A stretch of DNA of 64,000 nt from Bryoerythrophyllum caledonicum (taxonomy: Eukaryota; Streptophyta; Bryopsida; Pottiales; Pottiaceae): contig OZ020525.1 in assembly GCA_963971425.1 (NCBI GenBank), forward strand, positions 2,666,001-2,730,000, given 5' to 3'. Positions 31,541-43,834 of this stretch are shown here, piece by piece. How positions within the stretch are numbered: position 1 is the first letter of the stretch; the number at the start of each line of letters is the position of its first letter. The notes below the pieces were generated by a model that was not told the DNA's origin, ran no database searches, and worked only from the letters and a program-made list of their open reading frames with translations. A program made the translations under genes and the position numbers.

Positions 31541-34500
31541 TGTCACGGACGTGGCATGGAGGGCCTCTCCACATTGTAGTATTTTAGCGTAGATGAGTTT
31601 GTTACTAATCTACGGGGTTTAGGGACGTATGGTGGCGCACCGCATTCATCCGGGAATGATTTTCATCCACTTAGGCTTATTTGTGTGTGCGTATAGCGCC
31701 GCACACGTCCTTGACTTGGCGTCTTTGTCAAGTCAAGCTTTGTAAGTGAGTTTGAAAGTGTTTAGTGATTATCTTTGTTTATAAGTTATTGTTTTTTATT
31801 AGTAAAGGCTCTGGATTCTCTTGCACTGCTTGTCCTCATTGATTCTCCCTATGTGGAGTGCGAGAAGCTTGACTACTCTTGTGATTTACTAGTTATTCTC
31901 TTGACAAAGACCCTCCCACGTCCTTTCTTCAGTTTTAGAATTTCAGCTTAGGTCAGTTTGGAAATTTTTTGGATGCTTAGATTGGTGTTGTAAAGCGAGT
32001 CAGGATGGAGCCAACGCAATAAACAGCCCCCAAATCGGACAATTTTTGAGCAAGATGTGAGCATCGCAAGAATTGGAAGAAGAATAGCTACTGGACCTGA
32101 ATCGGATTCGACCTCTCTATAGGAATTTCTATCTAGTGGAAAAGAAAAAATTTAGTGGAATTTTTTTTTCTAAAACCACATTTTTGTGGTTTGTTAAAAA
32201 AAAGATTAGTGTCTAAATTTTGGAGGTATGTAACTAGGGCAATTTAACTCGGTTTTGAGTGAAAATTTTGCTTATACTTAGGGAATTTTTCCATTAATCC
32301 AATTTTGGTATTGAATTAATGTTGAACGCGTTTGTCACCCAAAGTGTGATTTTCAGTGGAAGGACTTGTGTTTGTAAACACCGCAACCGCATTAGCTCGC
32401 TACCTCCTTAGTTTAGACTTCGGGAATGACACCTTTGGATGTTTCCCTTGTGTTGTTGCAAGTTTTGCAATTAGTGACCATCCATTACAGGCATGTATGA
32501 GTGGCTTTGGTCATTTTCATTTACCGCTTTTATGTTGTTAGAGAGAGGATCCGGTTTTGATTTTTGGATTCTTGTGCGGTACCTCCTCCGTGTTGCCGGC
32601 TTGTTGCCCGTGTTTTCCGATGGCCCCATTTTGTTGTTGTCCCAAATTGTGATAGGGTACCGTGGGGGTGAAGTTGGGTTTATGGCTAGCAAGACCTTTT
32701 TATGTGGAGAGTTATGGCTGGACGTGTGCTAGTTAGAGGTAATGACCGGTGAACTATAAAATTTGGCGGTTTTATAGGTTCAGGTTGCCCGTTCGTACCT
32801 TTACCCTTTAGATAGTACCTGTAGATAGATCGCGAGGTAGTTTTGTTTATGGTGAGTACTCGGAGTCGTTATTACTGTGCCCCCCTCCCCACCACACCCC
32901 TGGAAGAGTGCTTCCACCATAGACTTTGGACCATGGTCGAATATTGATAAGACTTTTGAGCTTGTTTCAGCGTTGGATATCGACTATTGGCTTCAAGTGT
33001 GAGGCGTGGGCACGTTTGACGACATGGAGGAGGATCTCTGTCATGTCGAGCAAGATAGGTTCTCGGGACGGGTTGGGGGCATCTTTCTATCGAATTGGCA
33101 GTTCTGATTCTAGACCTAGATGAAAGAGAAGAGCGAGCGGACGTCGTGGTTCAACAATTGGTATGTGTTCAAGCTCTTGTCCTAGCATTTAGAGGTGGAG
33201 GCTCTTCAAACGTCTGGGATGCAGACCACGCAACATGTGACAGAGTTACGCCTCGTTGAAGAGTGTTGAGGCCAACGTGTGGAGTTAGTAACTGCGTTCA
33301 AAGAGAGTGCGGTTGCCCAACTCTTGACTTCCAGCGAGGAACCCAAGGTGGAAGAGGGTTATCTCTGTGAAGATTCAAAGGGCAAGGGTGTTGCCATTGT
33401 GGACAAAGTAGCTCGCATGGGGGCCATGTCCCGTTTGGCCGTAGCTACACGTGCGGCATTGATGGCGATTGGCAATCCGCTAGCCTTCAATCCTCTGGCA
33501 CAATTCATGGCGCATCTGGAGGTGTATACGGGGGATTCAGGTGTAATCAGATGCAACGCACTCAGGATTTCTACCGGGAGAAGGAAGATATCCCTCGTAT
33601 TATGTATACCCGGTTCGCACGATTGTCAGCGGAGGCTAATGATGTGTTCACTGAGCGCCATTTGGTGAAGATCTTCACTTCAAAAGTGGATAAACGGATG
33701 GTGGAGTTGATTAGTCGTCATCTTCTTTTTCAGTATCACGGGAATGTCACTTTCGCACAGGCTTTCACCGAGGTGTAGGCGTTTAATAGAGCGTTGGGCG
33801 TGAGCAAGGCCACAAATTTGGTCAAGTCGTTGTTGGAGGCTCCAAAGCCAAAGAAGCTTGCTACCGCGACCGGTAGCTCGAAGGAGGCACAACCAGAGAA
33901 GGTTGTGCATTGTTGGGCTTATGGAGAGGCAGGTCAGACTAAGGGAGACCTTATTTGCTCCAAGAAGAAGGCAACCACGGTGAAAGCTAGGCCTAAGATC
34001 GAGGTGGCCAAGCCTACAGAGAAGGTAGGGGGCAAGGAGAAGAAGGTTGTAAGATGCTCTCATTATGGCAAGTTTAGCGACAATGATGAGAAGTGTTTTT
34101 TTCTTCACCCGAAAAAGCACCCCGGGTCTTCAGCTATTGATTCAGATGTAGTGAAGACACTTCAGGCCGAGCTGACAAAGATAAAGAAGCAAATCAGTAC
34201 AATGGCCTCTTTGAAGCAAGTGGCAGACATACAGCCTCCGATGAGGGGTTAGGACTCACCTTCAACCCAAGATCACTACTTGTATGGCGCTTTGGAAGAA
34301 ATGGTGGCAGCAATTGCCACTCGTGCTCAAACTACCGCATAGTCGGTGGCACCTTCTCACTCTGTGCCAGGTAGTAGTGGTTGTCCATGCCACACGGGTT
34401 TGCCGGACCACATTGGTAAGCTACGGATACCTTATTCATTTAATATCGCGATTGCGGCTACTTCTACTGCTCCTCCCACCCGACCCTGGATTGAGCAGTT

Positions 34501-37062
34501 TCTTCCACTCCTGGAGATGCAGCACACACCTTTGCGTATAAGGTGTTGCAGTTGCCGGTATTTGCCGGTCTGAACTTTTTAACACTGGATTTTCAACCAT
34601 CTAGTGTATTCCTCTTGGCGGGTAGTATGTTGGAGGGCAAGGTGTCCATGTCGTTGTTGGAGGTGTCCATATCGTTGTTGGAGGTGTCCCAGTTGTGACG
34701 GCTCCATCCACTAAAGATGATTTGGTGGCAATGTGGGCCAAGTTGGCGAAGGAGACTATTTCCACGTTTGAGGCCAATGCCACTTCTTCACCTATGAAGT
34801 AGTCCTCCAGAGATTAGTCCTTGATCTGTGGAGTGGCTTACATGTCTGATGTTTTGGGTCAATTAGAATGGAGCAACCTAGTGTGCGTCTAAGAGCAGTA
34901 CGCTTGGTGAAAAATAACGGAGTCATGGTGGTTGGTCGCACGGACGACAACCCCACCCGAGCTACCCGCCTCCGTGTCATGTTGGACTCTGAAGTTTAGT
35001 CAATGATGATTGGCAGGCAAGTAGCCCAGGATTTGAATCTAGGCGCTTTAGACCTCGAGCCTTGCCCATTTACAATACTTATATCGGTGTAGGGCATAGA
35101 AAAGGCCATGGGATACACCCGACATCGGTTGCAATTGATGTTTGGCATGGGATTGGGTACAATATTCTCACACGTATCTCTTTAGTACGTTGTGACTGGT
35201 GCCACCAACTACGACATTCAAGTAGGTCAGCATGCGCTTTAACCAATTGGTTTGGGGTGGATAACTAGACGGAAGAGGCTTGGATTGGGCCTGGGTGGTG
35301 GTAGAAAGGAGCTCATTCCACTTGTCTTTGCAGCTAGCGCGGTGACTTCCACGACGGATGCTATGTTTGGGCGCAGTGCCTTGGCATCAAATTTGCCATG
35401 TGGTTCTACACTTTTGGAAAAGACATTTGCTTTTATGATAGGGTAGCGCAATCACATGGGCAGAGATGAGTGGAAATCCCTGCACGTCATTGCAAGGATC
35501 CACTTCCTCCATAGAGAACTCAATTGGAGCTCACTCATTGCAGTCGGGAGATTGTGGAGTCGTGGACGCTATTGATCCTCCACAGCTTTCAGTGGATTCT
35601 CCCACTCCGTTGTTGGCTGGCACTATTTAGTAGCGACTACCGAACGAGGGTATTACCCTCGTGGAGCTATTTGCTAGTATCGGTACGGGGCTCGCGACTG
35701 TGTTTGAGGCCGGGCTCCACGTACACCCGTATATTCACATGGATAGTGCCTTTGCAGCCAATCGTGCTGCTCACCATCACATTCAGCATCTTCGGGCATT
35801 GTATCCAGAGCACTTACCGTCTTTTGCTATCCGCGTGTGTTTTGGGAAGTTTCCACGCAATGTGACGTTGATCAGTGAATATGATCTGCGCCATTTAAAT
35901 CACGTGGACTTGGTGATTGCCGGATGGCCTTGCCAACGCCATTCACGGGCAGGCAATGTACGTGGCTTGGATGGTCGACGATCGGGTCTCTTTGTGGATT
36001 TTCTTAGGCTCATTCAGTGGTGAACTACCCACTAATCGACGCCACAAGGGTACATTTTTTAGAATGTACCCCCATTGGGGGATACTTAGACGAAGGTGTG
36101 TGAGGATGGAGCATACATCCATCACCTTCTTCATCCCCCTACGTTTGTAGATGTCGCAACATTGGCGTCTTACGCCCATCGACTACGTTGGATATTGGAC
36201 CAACATAGCATCATCGGCGACGCTCACCTCTGCACTTACTCAAGTGCAACGGCCCGTGCGCAGTGAGGTTGATGACAACTTGGACGACCACCGTGTTTTC
36301 ACGGAGGTCACCAAGGATGATGAGCCACCATTGATTATAGTGAACGGCGTTGGTTTCACTCAAAGGGCATTCCCACGTTGATGTGCTACTTGGGGTCTTT
36401 TGCCTTTAGAACACGCGGTCCGGGTATGGTTTAGGATTCTACTTCCGAAACTTACAAAGGGCCTTTGCCCGATGAGAAGAAATGGGTGATGGGTTTTTTG
36501 ACAGGCACCACCGTTGCACCAGACCTCTTTGAGGGCCAACGTTGTTATTTGTTGGATAAAGCCATTGACCTCAATATCCTCGTTTGGATTTGTGGCCTCT
36601 GTTTTGCCGTTCAGCGCCGTTTGAGTGACCATCCACGTGTGTCCCTCAAAGAGATTATGCGGATAGAGCCCAAGTTGTTAGCAATTTGTGGAAAGCCGGT
36701 CGAGCCTTGCACAAGCTACAACATGGGACACTTCCCCAAGCTCTTTCTATTATGGAGCATAATCGAGTTGGGCACCGAATAGCAAGGTTCCGTTGGGAGA
36801 ACGGCCTTCTATTTTGGATCTGGCCGGATGGAACTAGGCGCATAGTCCCTAGGCCAAATCAGAGGTCTTCGTTGGTACGGCAAGTACACAAAGACCTAAG
36901 ACATTTTGATGTACAATAGACTCATTTGATGTTGCGCAACCAGTACTGGTGGGTCGGCATGTATCAATTGATTGCCACGTATGTTTCTTGGTGTGAAGTA
37001 TGTGATTGGATTTGATCCAACTTCAACACCTTGTCCGATGCTTTTTCTTTGACACTTTCATG
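31541..37062 (+). mobile_element. Ty3/gypsy fossil B with a cytosine-5 DNA methyltransferase domain
   Basis: Broken LTR retrotransposon. An LTR-like 5' segment starts TGTCACGGAC at 31,541, and a leader runs to about 33,250. Gag-like pieces with a zinc-knuckle-like stretch lie at 33,279-34,250, and a retropepsin-like segment at about 34,860-35,240. A cytosine-5 methyltransferase (DNMT) domain spans about 35,640-36,640, with recognisable SAM-binding motif I, the Pro-Cys-Gln catalytic loop and the C-terminal motif IX/X region. An integrase zinc-binding (HHCC) segment lies at about 36,790-37,020, where the element ends abruptly. No reverse transcriptase or RNase H is recognisable. No 3' LTR is present. 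The copy is old, with ten or more interruptions. A short internal 21-bp tandem repeat lies at 34,630-34,690. Confidence 0.8.
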
Positions 37063-37312
37063 GATTAATTTTTTTGAAATGAACAATATATTTTCGGAAG
37101 GAAATGGGAACTTAATTCAAACAATACTATATCCGGATACACGGGATTCACTAGATATTCACTAGACACAGGATTCTCTAGATTCACTATTTTACTATAG
37201 ATATCCATTATTATATACTTTATAAACTTGGGGTAGTACCCACGAGGTATCGCCACATGTCATGATGTCATCACCGGGCTTATTCCCACTTCTTTTATTA
37301 TATGGAGACATT

Positions 37313-37508
37313 GAATTGGTTTCCATGATCGTGTGTGTGGTCAAGCTTATCTACGTTTTCGGAAGATTTCACGCTTTTGCTTTCATACCTTTATTTTATA
37401 CTTTCACTTAAAGATACTTGGCCCGTTGGGAACAACAATGGTTCCCATAGTATGAAAAATGAAAGTAAATAATGAAAATAAATAATGAATAATAAATGAT
37501 GAAAATAT
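37313..37508. repeat. Dispersed repeat R1, copy 2
   Basis: Close match to 60-285, starting near GGTTTCCATGATCGTGTGTG and ending ATGAATAATAAATGATG. It follows the truncated end of gypsy fossil B by about 250 bp. Confidence 0.6.
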
Positions 37509-37679
37509 TGAGTGCATGATAAGTACTTTTAGGTCAAATGATGAGTAGTGTGTCATCGATATGCTTATTTATTTTGTGATGTTGATCACAAATATATTCA
37601 ACCAAAATAAAATGGAGGATACAACCTGGATTACCAACCTCAAACTCTACAATAAAACTATAATTCCATGAAACACATC

Positions 37680-38960
37680 ACTGGACACTTTGACATGGCC
37701 ACAATGATATTACTTCCGCAACTAATTCAGAGCACATCATCTGTACAATCTTTAAAAAAATCCAAGGATTATAACTTTCTCCACAACTTTGAGATAGGCT
37801 TGTCCCACCATCTCCCACCTCCTGTCGGCAATATTGAAGAGAATGAACCGTTGGCTGAACTCCATCTTTACCGGCCAAAATATATCTCCACTCCCTTCGC
37901 ACGATATATAATTCAATTGAAGCTCACCGAGGCGCATCGTCGTCTGCGGCGCGGCGTCCGGATGCACTAGCACGTGCATGAGAAGGTAGCCGTTGCAGTG
38001 GGACGCTACAATTGGCACCACCGCACCGCGTTGCGTGAGGTACTCAAACAACCCCCTTGGTATCTACGGATACTCGCTCCATTGTTCGTTTGCTATGTTG
38101 TGCTTCCACACCAACAACATCTCTTACTTATTCAGAGCACGCCGACCAAGTGTGCTAGACCGCGGAACTCGTCCTCACCGGACGCATTTTGTGGAGGCAT
38201 TGTGAGAGCGCTCCAATGGTCGAAACTGAGGGAGTAGACATGGATCTCATCAAAGTCCATCCAGGGATACATCTTGCCTAGGAGCTGCATGCTGCTTTTA
38301 GGTGCGGTACTTGCGGACGGCGGCCTAACGTGCACCAAATGCGACGGCTTTAACTCCCACTTGTTGGTTCGTGAAGTGAGCACGAGCGGGTCTGCAGAGC
38401 AACTCCCGAGGATGAGCATGTACGTCATGGAGGCTTCATCAACCATCATCCCTAGCATGCTCCCAGGAGCCGCGTCCACATATAGGATGCGTCCGGGATA
38501 TATATTTATAATGGTTTCGATGGATGTTGATGAACATGGCATGTGTGGAGCTTTAGGTGGCATGATGGTAAAGTTGAGAGTTGGTGGACTTCGACATGTT
38601 TTCCTCCTGAAAGAGCACGCCTTCCACCTTAAACGACTCCCAAAGATACTATCCGATTTGAATGTATTAGGGCAACCACCCAATTGAGTAGGATGGCCGC
38701 CATATCCATTGACCAGACTCAGCGTGCAACGCGAGTGTGCCAATGTCAAAGGGGTTGCACTCGTGCTGGAGCCTTCAGTATAGCAAGAAGAAAGGCTCTC
38801 TGATACAGACCTTGTCTTGGATTGGCAACCGAAGTCACTTACTTGCCCTACAATGCCAAAGCTTGCACACTCCGGAGCTGGTAGTAGTCTTTGACCAACA
38901 ATGCATCAAAGATGTCTTGGAGATTGTCTTGCGGGAGGTTGCTCCATAGACATGAGTCCA
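37680..38960 (-). pseudogene. F-box protein pseudogene
   Basis: Minus strand: DSCLWSNLPQDNLQDIFDAL and VKDYYQLRSV (about 38,860-38,960) is an F-box. Downstream pieces include HECNPFDIG-like sequence (about 38,730), the open segment ASMTYMLILGSCSADPLVLT, NKWELKPSHLVHVRPPS and FDEIHVYSLSFDHWSALTMP (38,132-38,450), and FILFNIADRRWEMVGQAYLK (37,800-37,860). The order fits a plant F-box protein of about 400 aa with a propeller-like tail. Frameshifts and stops break it. It is not a copy of the intact F-box gene at 20.7 kb. No introns are seen. Confidence 0.75.
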
Positions 38961-39109
38961 ACTCTGGACTGAGTAATGCCTCGCATTGAGCTAGATTGTT
39001 GACGGAGAGTAATATCCTCTTTTTTATAATGTCAAAGTTAGAATGTCGGTAACAGTGAATTAACGTCAAAGCATGAAAGTAGCATCCACAACATAAATGT
39101 GGGATAATA

Positions 39110-39552
39110 GAGTTTTCGTGAAAGTCTGATTTTTAAAGAGTGGCTACCTTGTGTCAGCCAGAAAGACGCGGTGCAGCATCCTGTAAGGACCTTGTGTCTT
39201 TTTCTATTCATAAAAGCAGGGTGAGATTTAAATATGGCAATATTTGCAGGGTGAAAGTTCTCACCCTCCATATTCTATAGGCCACGCGCATGGAACATGC
39301 TAATGTAACCAAATTAGTAATTTGGCGTCACCAATGCCACCTTGCATCTTTGATTGGACGGTGACTGTGCCTAGATGATTATCCCTGTAGCATGTTGGTT
39401 GGCTGACAAAGGACCATAATTTATGGAATAAACCCCAAGTTAATCAAACCACCATGTTTCTCAAAAACAAGTGGACTTTCACGTGTACAACCAAAATCAG
39501 CGTTTTGGGGTGACAGTCAAGGTTTAAACACTGAGTACTTTCAGGAAAACTC
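39110..39552. mobile_element. MITE family M5, copy 1 (443 bp)
   Basis: GAGTTTTCGTGAAAGT at the left end and ACTTTCAGGAAAACTC at the right end are inverted, flanked by TAATA (39,105-39,109) and CAATA (39,553-39,557). The same ends and CAATA target occur in the element at 47,465-47,706. The interiors differ. Confidence 0.75.
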
Positions 39553-39849
39553 CAATAAAAGAGGAAATTGGAAAAAAGTTGTACGTACATCAAACCCTAG
39601 TCATATTGCTCAGACCTTGCAATTGAGGCTTCAACAGGGTCACCTACATTCCGACAAGATTCATGTCTCCATATAGACAGGATTTCCTTGGTTGCTCTCC
39701 TTAACAATCTCAACCGACAATTGAAAAAGTATCAACCAATAATTCAAGCTATTTGTAAATATGTTAAACTAGTAAGTATATAAAACTAGTGGAACCCTTG
39801 TCGTCGTGGACAGGCAAAGGACAAATAAATAATATATTACTAAAGTAAA

Positions 39850-40440
39850 AATTCAAAAGCTTATCTATGCTTCTGAAAGATTTTATGCTTTTGCTTCAAT
39901 ACCTATATTTGATACTTTTACTTTTAGATTCTTATCATCCGATAATCATATCTATCTATCTATACACCCTAAATCATCGTACGAAGGAGCCCTCTCACCG
40001 CAATCTTGGATCAACCGACTATCCTAAACCCATATTTGATTGAACCCACCAAGCCAATCTAACCCACGCAACCAGGACACAATTGAGTTCAACCCATAGA
40101 TTCAATGGAAAAATTTTCAAATCTCGCCACCTACCATCGAAGTAAACAAATCAATTGTCTGTCTTTCTCCAAGTAAACTAACTTAAACCCAAATGACGAT
40201 CCTATGAGTGCACAATCCGCCATCGCCATTGCGTAACGCGAGCTTCCTCGCCCTCGGCTAGATATCTGGTGCGGGTCACACATCTCCTTCAACACGTACA
40301 CCTTCTTGTTCTTAGATGCTCGCGAAAGAAAGGCCAATACCAAGGTACTTTCAATATCGCCACATGGCACATTGGATTGCGTGGGAACCAATTGGATATT
40401 GGCCCCTCCTCTTTATTATATGGAGAAGTAATGTAAATCT
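39850..40440. other. R1-like fragment and unassigned sequence
   Basis: 39,850-39,935 resembles part of repeat R1. An 86-codon open stretch at 40,131-40,391 minus has no family I recognise. CTTTATTATATGGAGA near 40,415 recurs at 37,295. Confidence 0.4.
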
Positions 40441-40474
40441 TACAAAAAATTATACATATTTTCTTCCATGATCC

Positions 40475-40690
40475 ATGGCGCTATCAGTTCCTCTTGGCGG
40501 TGTGGCTTAAATACAGAAAATTTTCAATTATGTGAAAAAAAACTCTTTTGTAGTGTTTGTTTGGAAATTGAAGTCCCACGTGCACAAATCAAATTGCATT
40601 GTCGACATTGTTTATGTCAAAACTGCATTATGAATTGGGGACGAACTCCAAAAAGTAAAAGATCACAAAGCATATCATGTCCACAGAGGG
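40475..40690 (+). pseudogene. RING gene fragment (RING4, truncated)
   Basis: The ATG at 40,475 sits in the same TTCCATGATCCATGG context as RING1-3. The first six zinc ligands are present (CSVCLEIEVPRAQIKLHC, then RHCLCQNC), but homology stops at SCPQ before the last Cys. The frame continues into unrelated sequence to 40,851. It lies inside the spacer, outside the arms, so it is a separate member of the RING family. Confidence 0.7.
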
Positions 40691-40803
40691 TATACCTTAC
40701 AGAGAGATATGCACCACATGCTTTTGCTGAGGCTTCTGGAGTTAAAATGACGACTGGATTTGTTGACCATCGAGGAAAACGGTGGAGTAGCACCTTTGCT
40801 TCT

Positions 40804-40917
40804 ATCACAAGGAGGGGGCTGCTTCAAGTATGGATTATATCCACTAAGTGAAGTCATTGTATCACAAGGAGGGGCTGCTTCAAGTATGGGTTATATCCAC
40901 TAAGTGAAGTCTTTGGT
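40804..40917. repeat. 57-bp tandem duplication
   Basis: Two near-identical units read ATCACAAGGAGGGGCTGCTT then CAAGTATGG and TATATCCACTAAGTGAAGT. They lie between the RING4 fragment and the right arm. No gene is seen in 40,918-41,129. Confidence 0.85.
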
Positions 40918-41201
40918 AAGGGATGAGGTGAAGCACTAAGCTTCAACAATCTAGTCGTCCCCCCTCTTGTTGATGTGAGTTTGTCGCCCCTCTCACCTAC
41001 AACAAAATGAGTCGACTTCCAACAGCATAACTTCGAAAACAAGTCAATAGAGTTTGGAATATTTTGGAATTCATGCTTAACAAGTGAATAACATATGTGC
41101 AAACTCTCGAGACCAAATGATACGAAAATCAAGGTCCTTTCAGGACAGTTGTGAGCATGAGAACAATGCCCACCTCTCAAGTATCTAATATTCCATGGAC
41201 G

Positions 41202-43834
41202 TTAAAAAGAGAGCCTTGTCCTATCGACATGGCAAACGGAACTCAGGCGCTCCCTCAAAGCTTCATCGTTGCCGAGGCAGTCCACAATCTCCAACGCAGA
41301 GTGAAGAACAAAAACACCATCTCCCACGTTTCCAAGCTCAGCCACCACATCTGGGTCCCTCATATAGTCCTACATTACACACAACAAAAACCTTCTTCTC
41401 ATGTAAAATGGAACTTCATTTTAAACAGGCATTTTGAAAAGTCACCCTCTTTTTGTCTACTATTTGTTCCCTCTAACTGGTTATTGGATCAACAGAAGAG
41501 CTCGGTGGTCTTTTCATCAGCAATTCTGTTAGAATCTGTGGTGTCATGTGAGCGGTTTAGTCGAAGCACCTTCTCTGTGGTAACTAGCATGACCCTCCGA
41601 CATGGAAACCTCAACTGGAGCTGCTTGAAAACCTCGCTGATTTCTTTCAGATTCTGCAAACAAACTTGTCGCACTTATGTAAACAAAGGCGCTCCACTCT
41701 AACACTACAAAAGCCTAAACCCTGGAGACACAAAGTGCATTTCACACAGACGAAGGATTCGTTTTACAGCATAACATACCTCATTCTTGAAACTGTGATG
41801 GTCACTAAAATCCAACCGCTCAACGTGAGAAGCACCTTCCTGGAAACACCCACATCATTCATGTAGCTTCAAATCTCTTACACATTCAACCCTTAACTAA
41901 TCCCTTATCCATTCACAAGGGGATACTGCAACATAAATCAAATAGTTAGGCCATGGTAAGAACCTGCACGAGGAGAAGATCAACAGACTCGGGGCATCCA
42001 ACCGCTGAAACACAAAGAACCACAGCGTCTTTGACTTTCAGTAACGGAAACTCTGAAAGAGAGTTGCTCGAGTAGAAGCAGAGTGGCCGCATGTGACCGC
42101 TCACAACAAGCGCGCCTTTCTTCAGGAACGGCTCCAGTGTCTGTCTTATTGACTTCACCTTGTCGTCTGCCACCTGCACATCACCTCATGTTCTATCAAC
42201 AAAGGAGATGCGAACAGAAACAGAAGATGGACAAGAGCTCGTTCATACCAATTTAGAATGATGGAGAACCACCACATGTGCCCGCTGGAGCGCTCCCAGT
42301 GGCTCCCGCATTGGTCCCCGGGGTACAAGCTTCCCATTGCCCCACAACGACACCACATTGATCATCACAATCTCCAGGTCACGCTCCAATGCCCAGTGCT
42401 GCTCAATTCAAGGTCGCAGTAAGCACGCCAAATTCCAAGGCAGAATGCTCAACGAAACGACAAATACAAGACCAGCACTTGGGAGAATACGAGTCCTCAG
42501 TTTTTCACATATTGATGAAAGAATCCATGTACTTTTCTATACCTAATCATATTTACACGTAAAACATGTGGCATCTCTTTCCAAGTTCGAGATAACTGAC
42601 CTGCATTCCGTCGTCAAGAATGGCGACACCGATTTCCTCAGAGCGATCCCATGCATTGCTTCTCGCTCCACCTTGTTGTTGCAGAATGGACAGTGCTACC
42701 TTTGCGCGGTTTGAACCGACACCGAACCTCGTAGGAGTGCCTTGCAGGTGCTTTTGAAGGAGACGCACTTCATCGCCTCCTCTATAACCCTGCAAGCTGT
42801 CAACTTAGGGCAGTCTAGAAACGACACAGGCTGAGTAGAGTTCTCCTCAAGGTGCAGAGCTGGTACCCGCGAGAGGATAAGTGGGGATACGTGAGCTGCG
42901 AGGTAGTGGCGAGCCAAGTAGTCCACCATTGGGGTCTTCCCGCTCCCACCCCATGTCAAATTCCCCACGCTGATCACTGCTACTGGGAGTCTGCCACATG
43001 CACACAGGATCAGCAACAGACCACTTTCTTGCAAAGCCATGGAGATTCCAGACCACGAAACCTAGAGCAAACAATACGAGTCCTTCCAGTACACCAGGTT
43101 ATAAACTAGATGAGTGACATTGCATTGAAACATGCGCTTTACTCAAATGTATGAAACAATTCTAAATCCTAAACCCTAAACAATCAAGTATGTGCTCCAA
43201 TTGCAAACATCGGAGCTATTTGAAAACCCATCCAATAGTAGGTAACTGATGTAAGAGATCCTTGCGTTAAACATGTGTTCCAATCGAACAGGTGAAAAAA
43301 CCCTAAACAATCAAGTTCGTGCTCCAATTGCGATGGCAACTGACTTGTAGGGTCAAAAAACCAGGTGAGTATACAAATAACTCTACTTTCACCACCACCA
43401 AATTTCAACCCTGGTTTATATTTGCTATTGCCAAGGACCGTTTCTGTCCAAACACCATTGGCTCTCCAATCAATTCTATTATACTCAACTCACTACTGCT
43501 AGGATTCAGCATCAAAGTGCATACAAGAGAGCTGCTCTCTTAAGACCACCATTCCAGGCACTGAAAGAATGAAAACCCATGATCATCATGCAAGGAACGT
43601 GGAGATGAATGATGAAACATGGTACCTCGTGGGAGTGAGGATGCGGAGGTGGTACAGCAGGCCTCGCATGAGAGCGGCGAATGTGTAGAGGGTGCTGGCG
43701 ACCGAGAGCACAGGCACAAGCGACCTCTCCAGCTTTGGAAGGAGCCTGAGATCGGCGTCGTGGGTGGCTGCGATGCGCACCACTGCTTTCCGTAGCCTCT
43801 CTCCCCATCCAGGCATGGTTGCATTGGAACTCAT
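41202..43834 (-). CDS. lpxK: LpxK, tetraacyldisaccharide 4'-kinase, intact (8 exons)
   Basis: Exons 43,626-43,834, 42,867-42,990, 42,601-42,789, 42,249-42,398, 41,964-42,173, 41,780-41,839, 41,570-41,653 and 41,202-41,369 join in frame at GT/AG sites. Product: 397 aa, the usual plant LpxK length. The P-loop with its hallmark GNLTWGGSGKT is at residues 79-89, DDGMQH at 170-175, LDFSDHH at 303-309 and LVTTEKD at 337-343. The enzyme phosphorylates the 4' position of the lipid A precursor. In plants the lipid A-like pathway is mitochondrial. The start at 43,834 is the first ATG in the last unit of a telobox-rich repeated leader. The Met at 43,816 is an alternative. It is divergent to RING2 (ATG to ATG 471 bp). 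This is the only complete copy of three in the window. Confidence 0.93.

Noticed and set aside
35640-36640. The methyltransferase as a host CMT/DRM gene that happens to lie nearby
   Set aside because: It occurs in the same position after the protease in two separate fossils, with no introns, and is followed in B by integrase sequence.
40131-40391. 86-codon open stretch as a gene
   Set aside because: No recognisable family, no promoter or splice context. Left unassigned.
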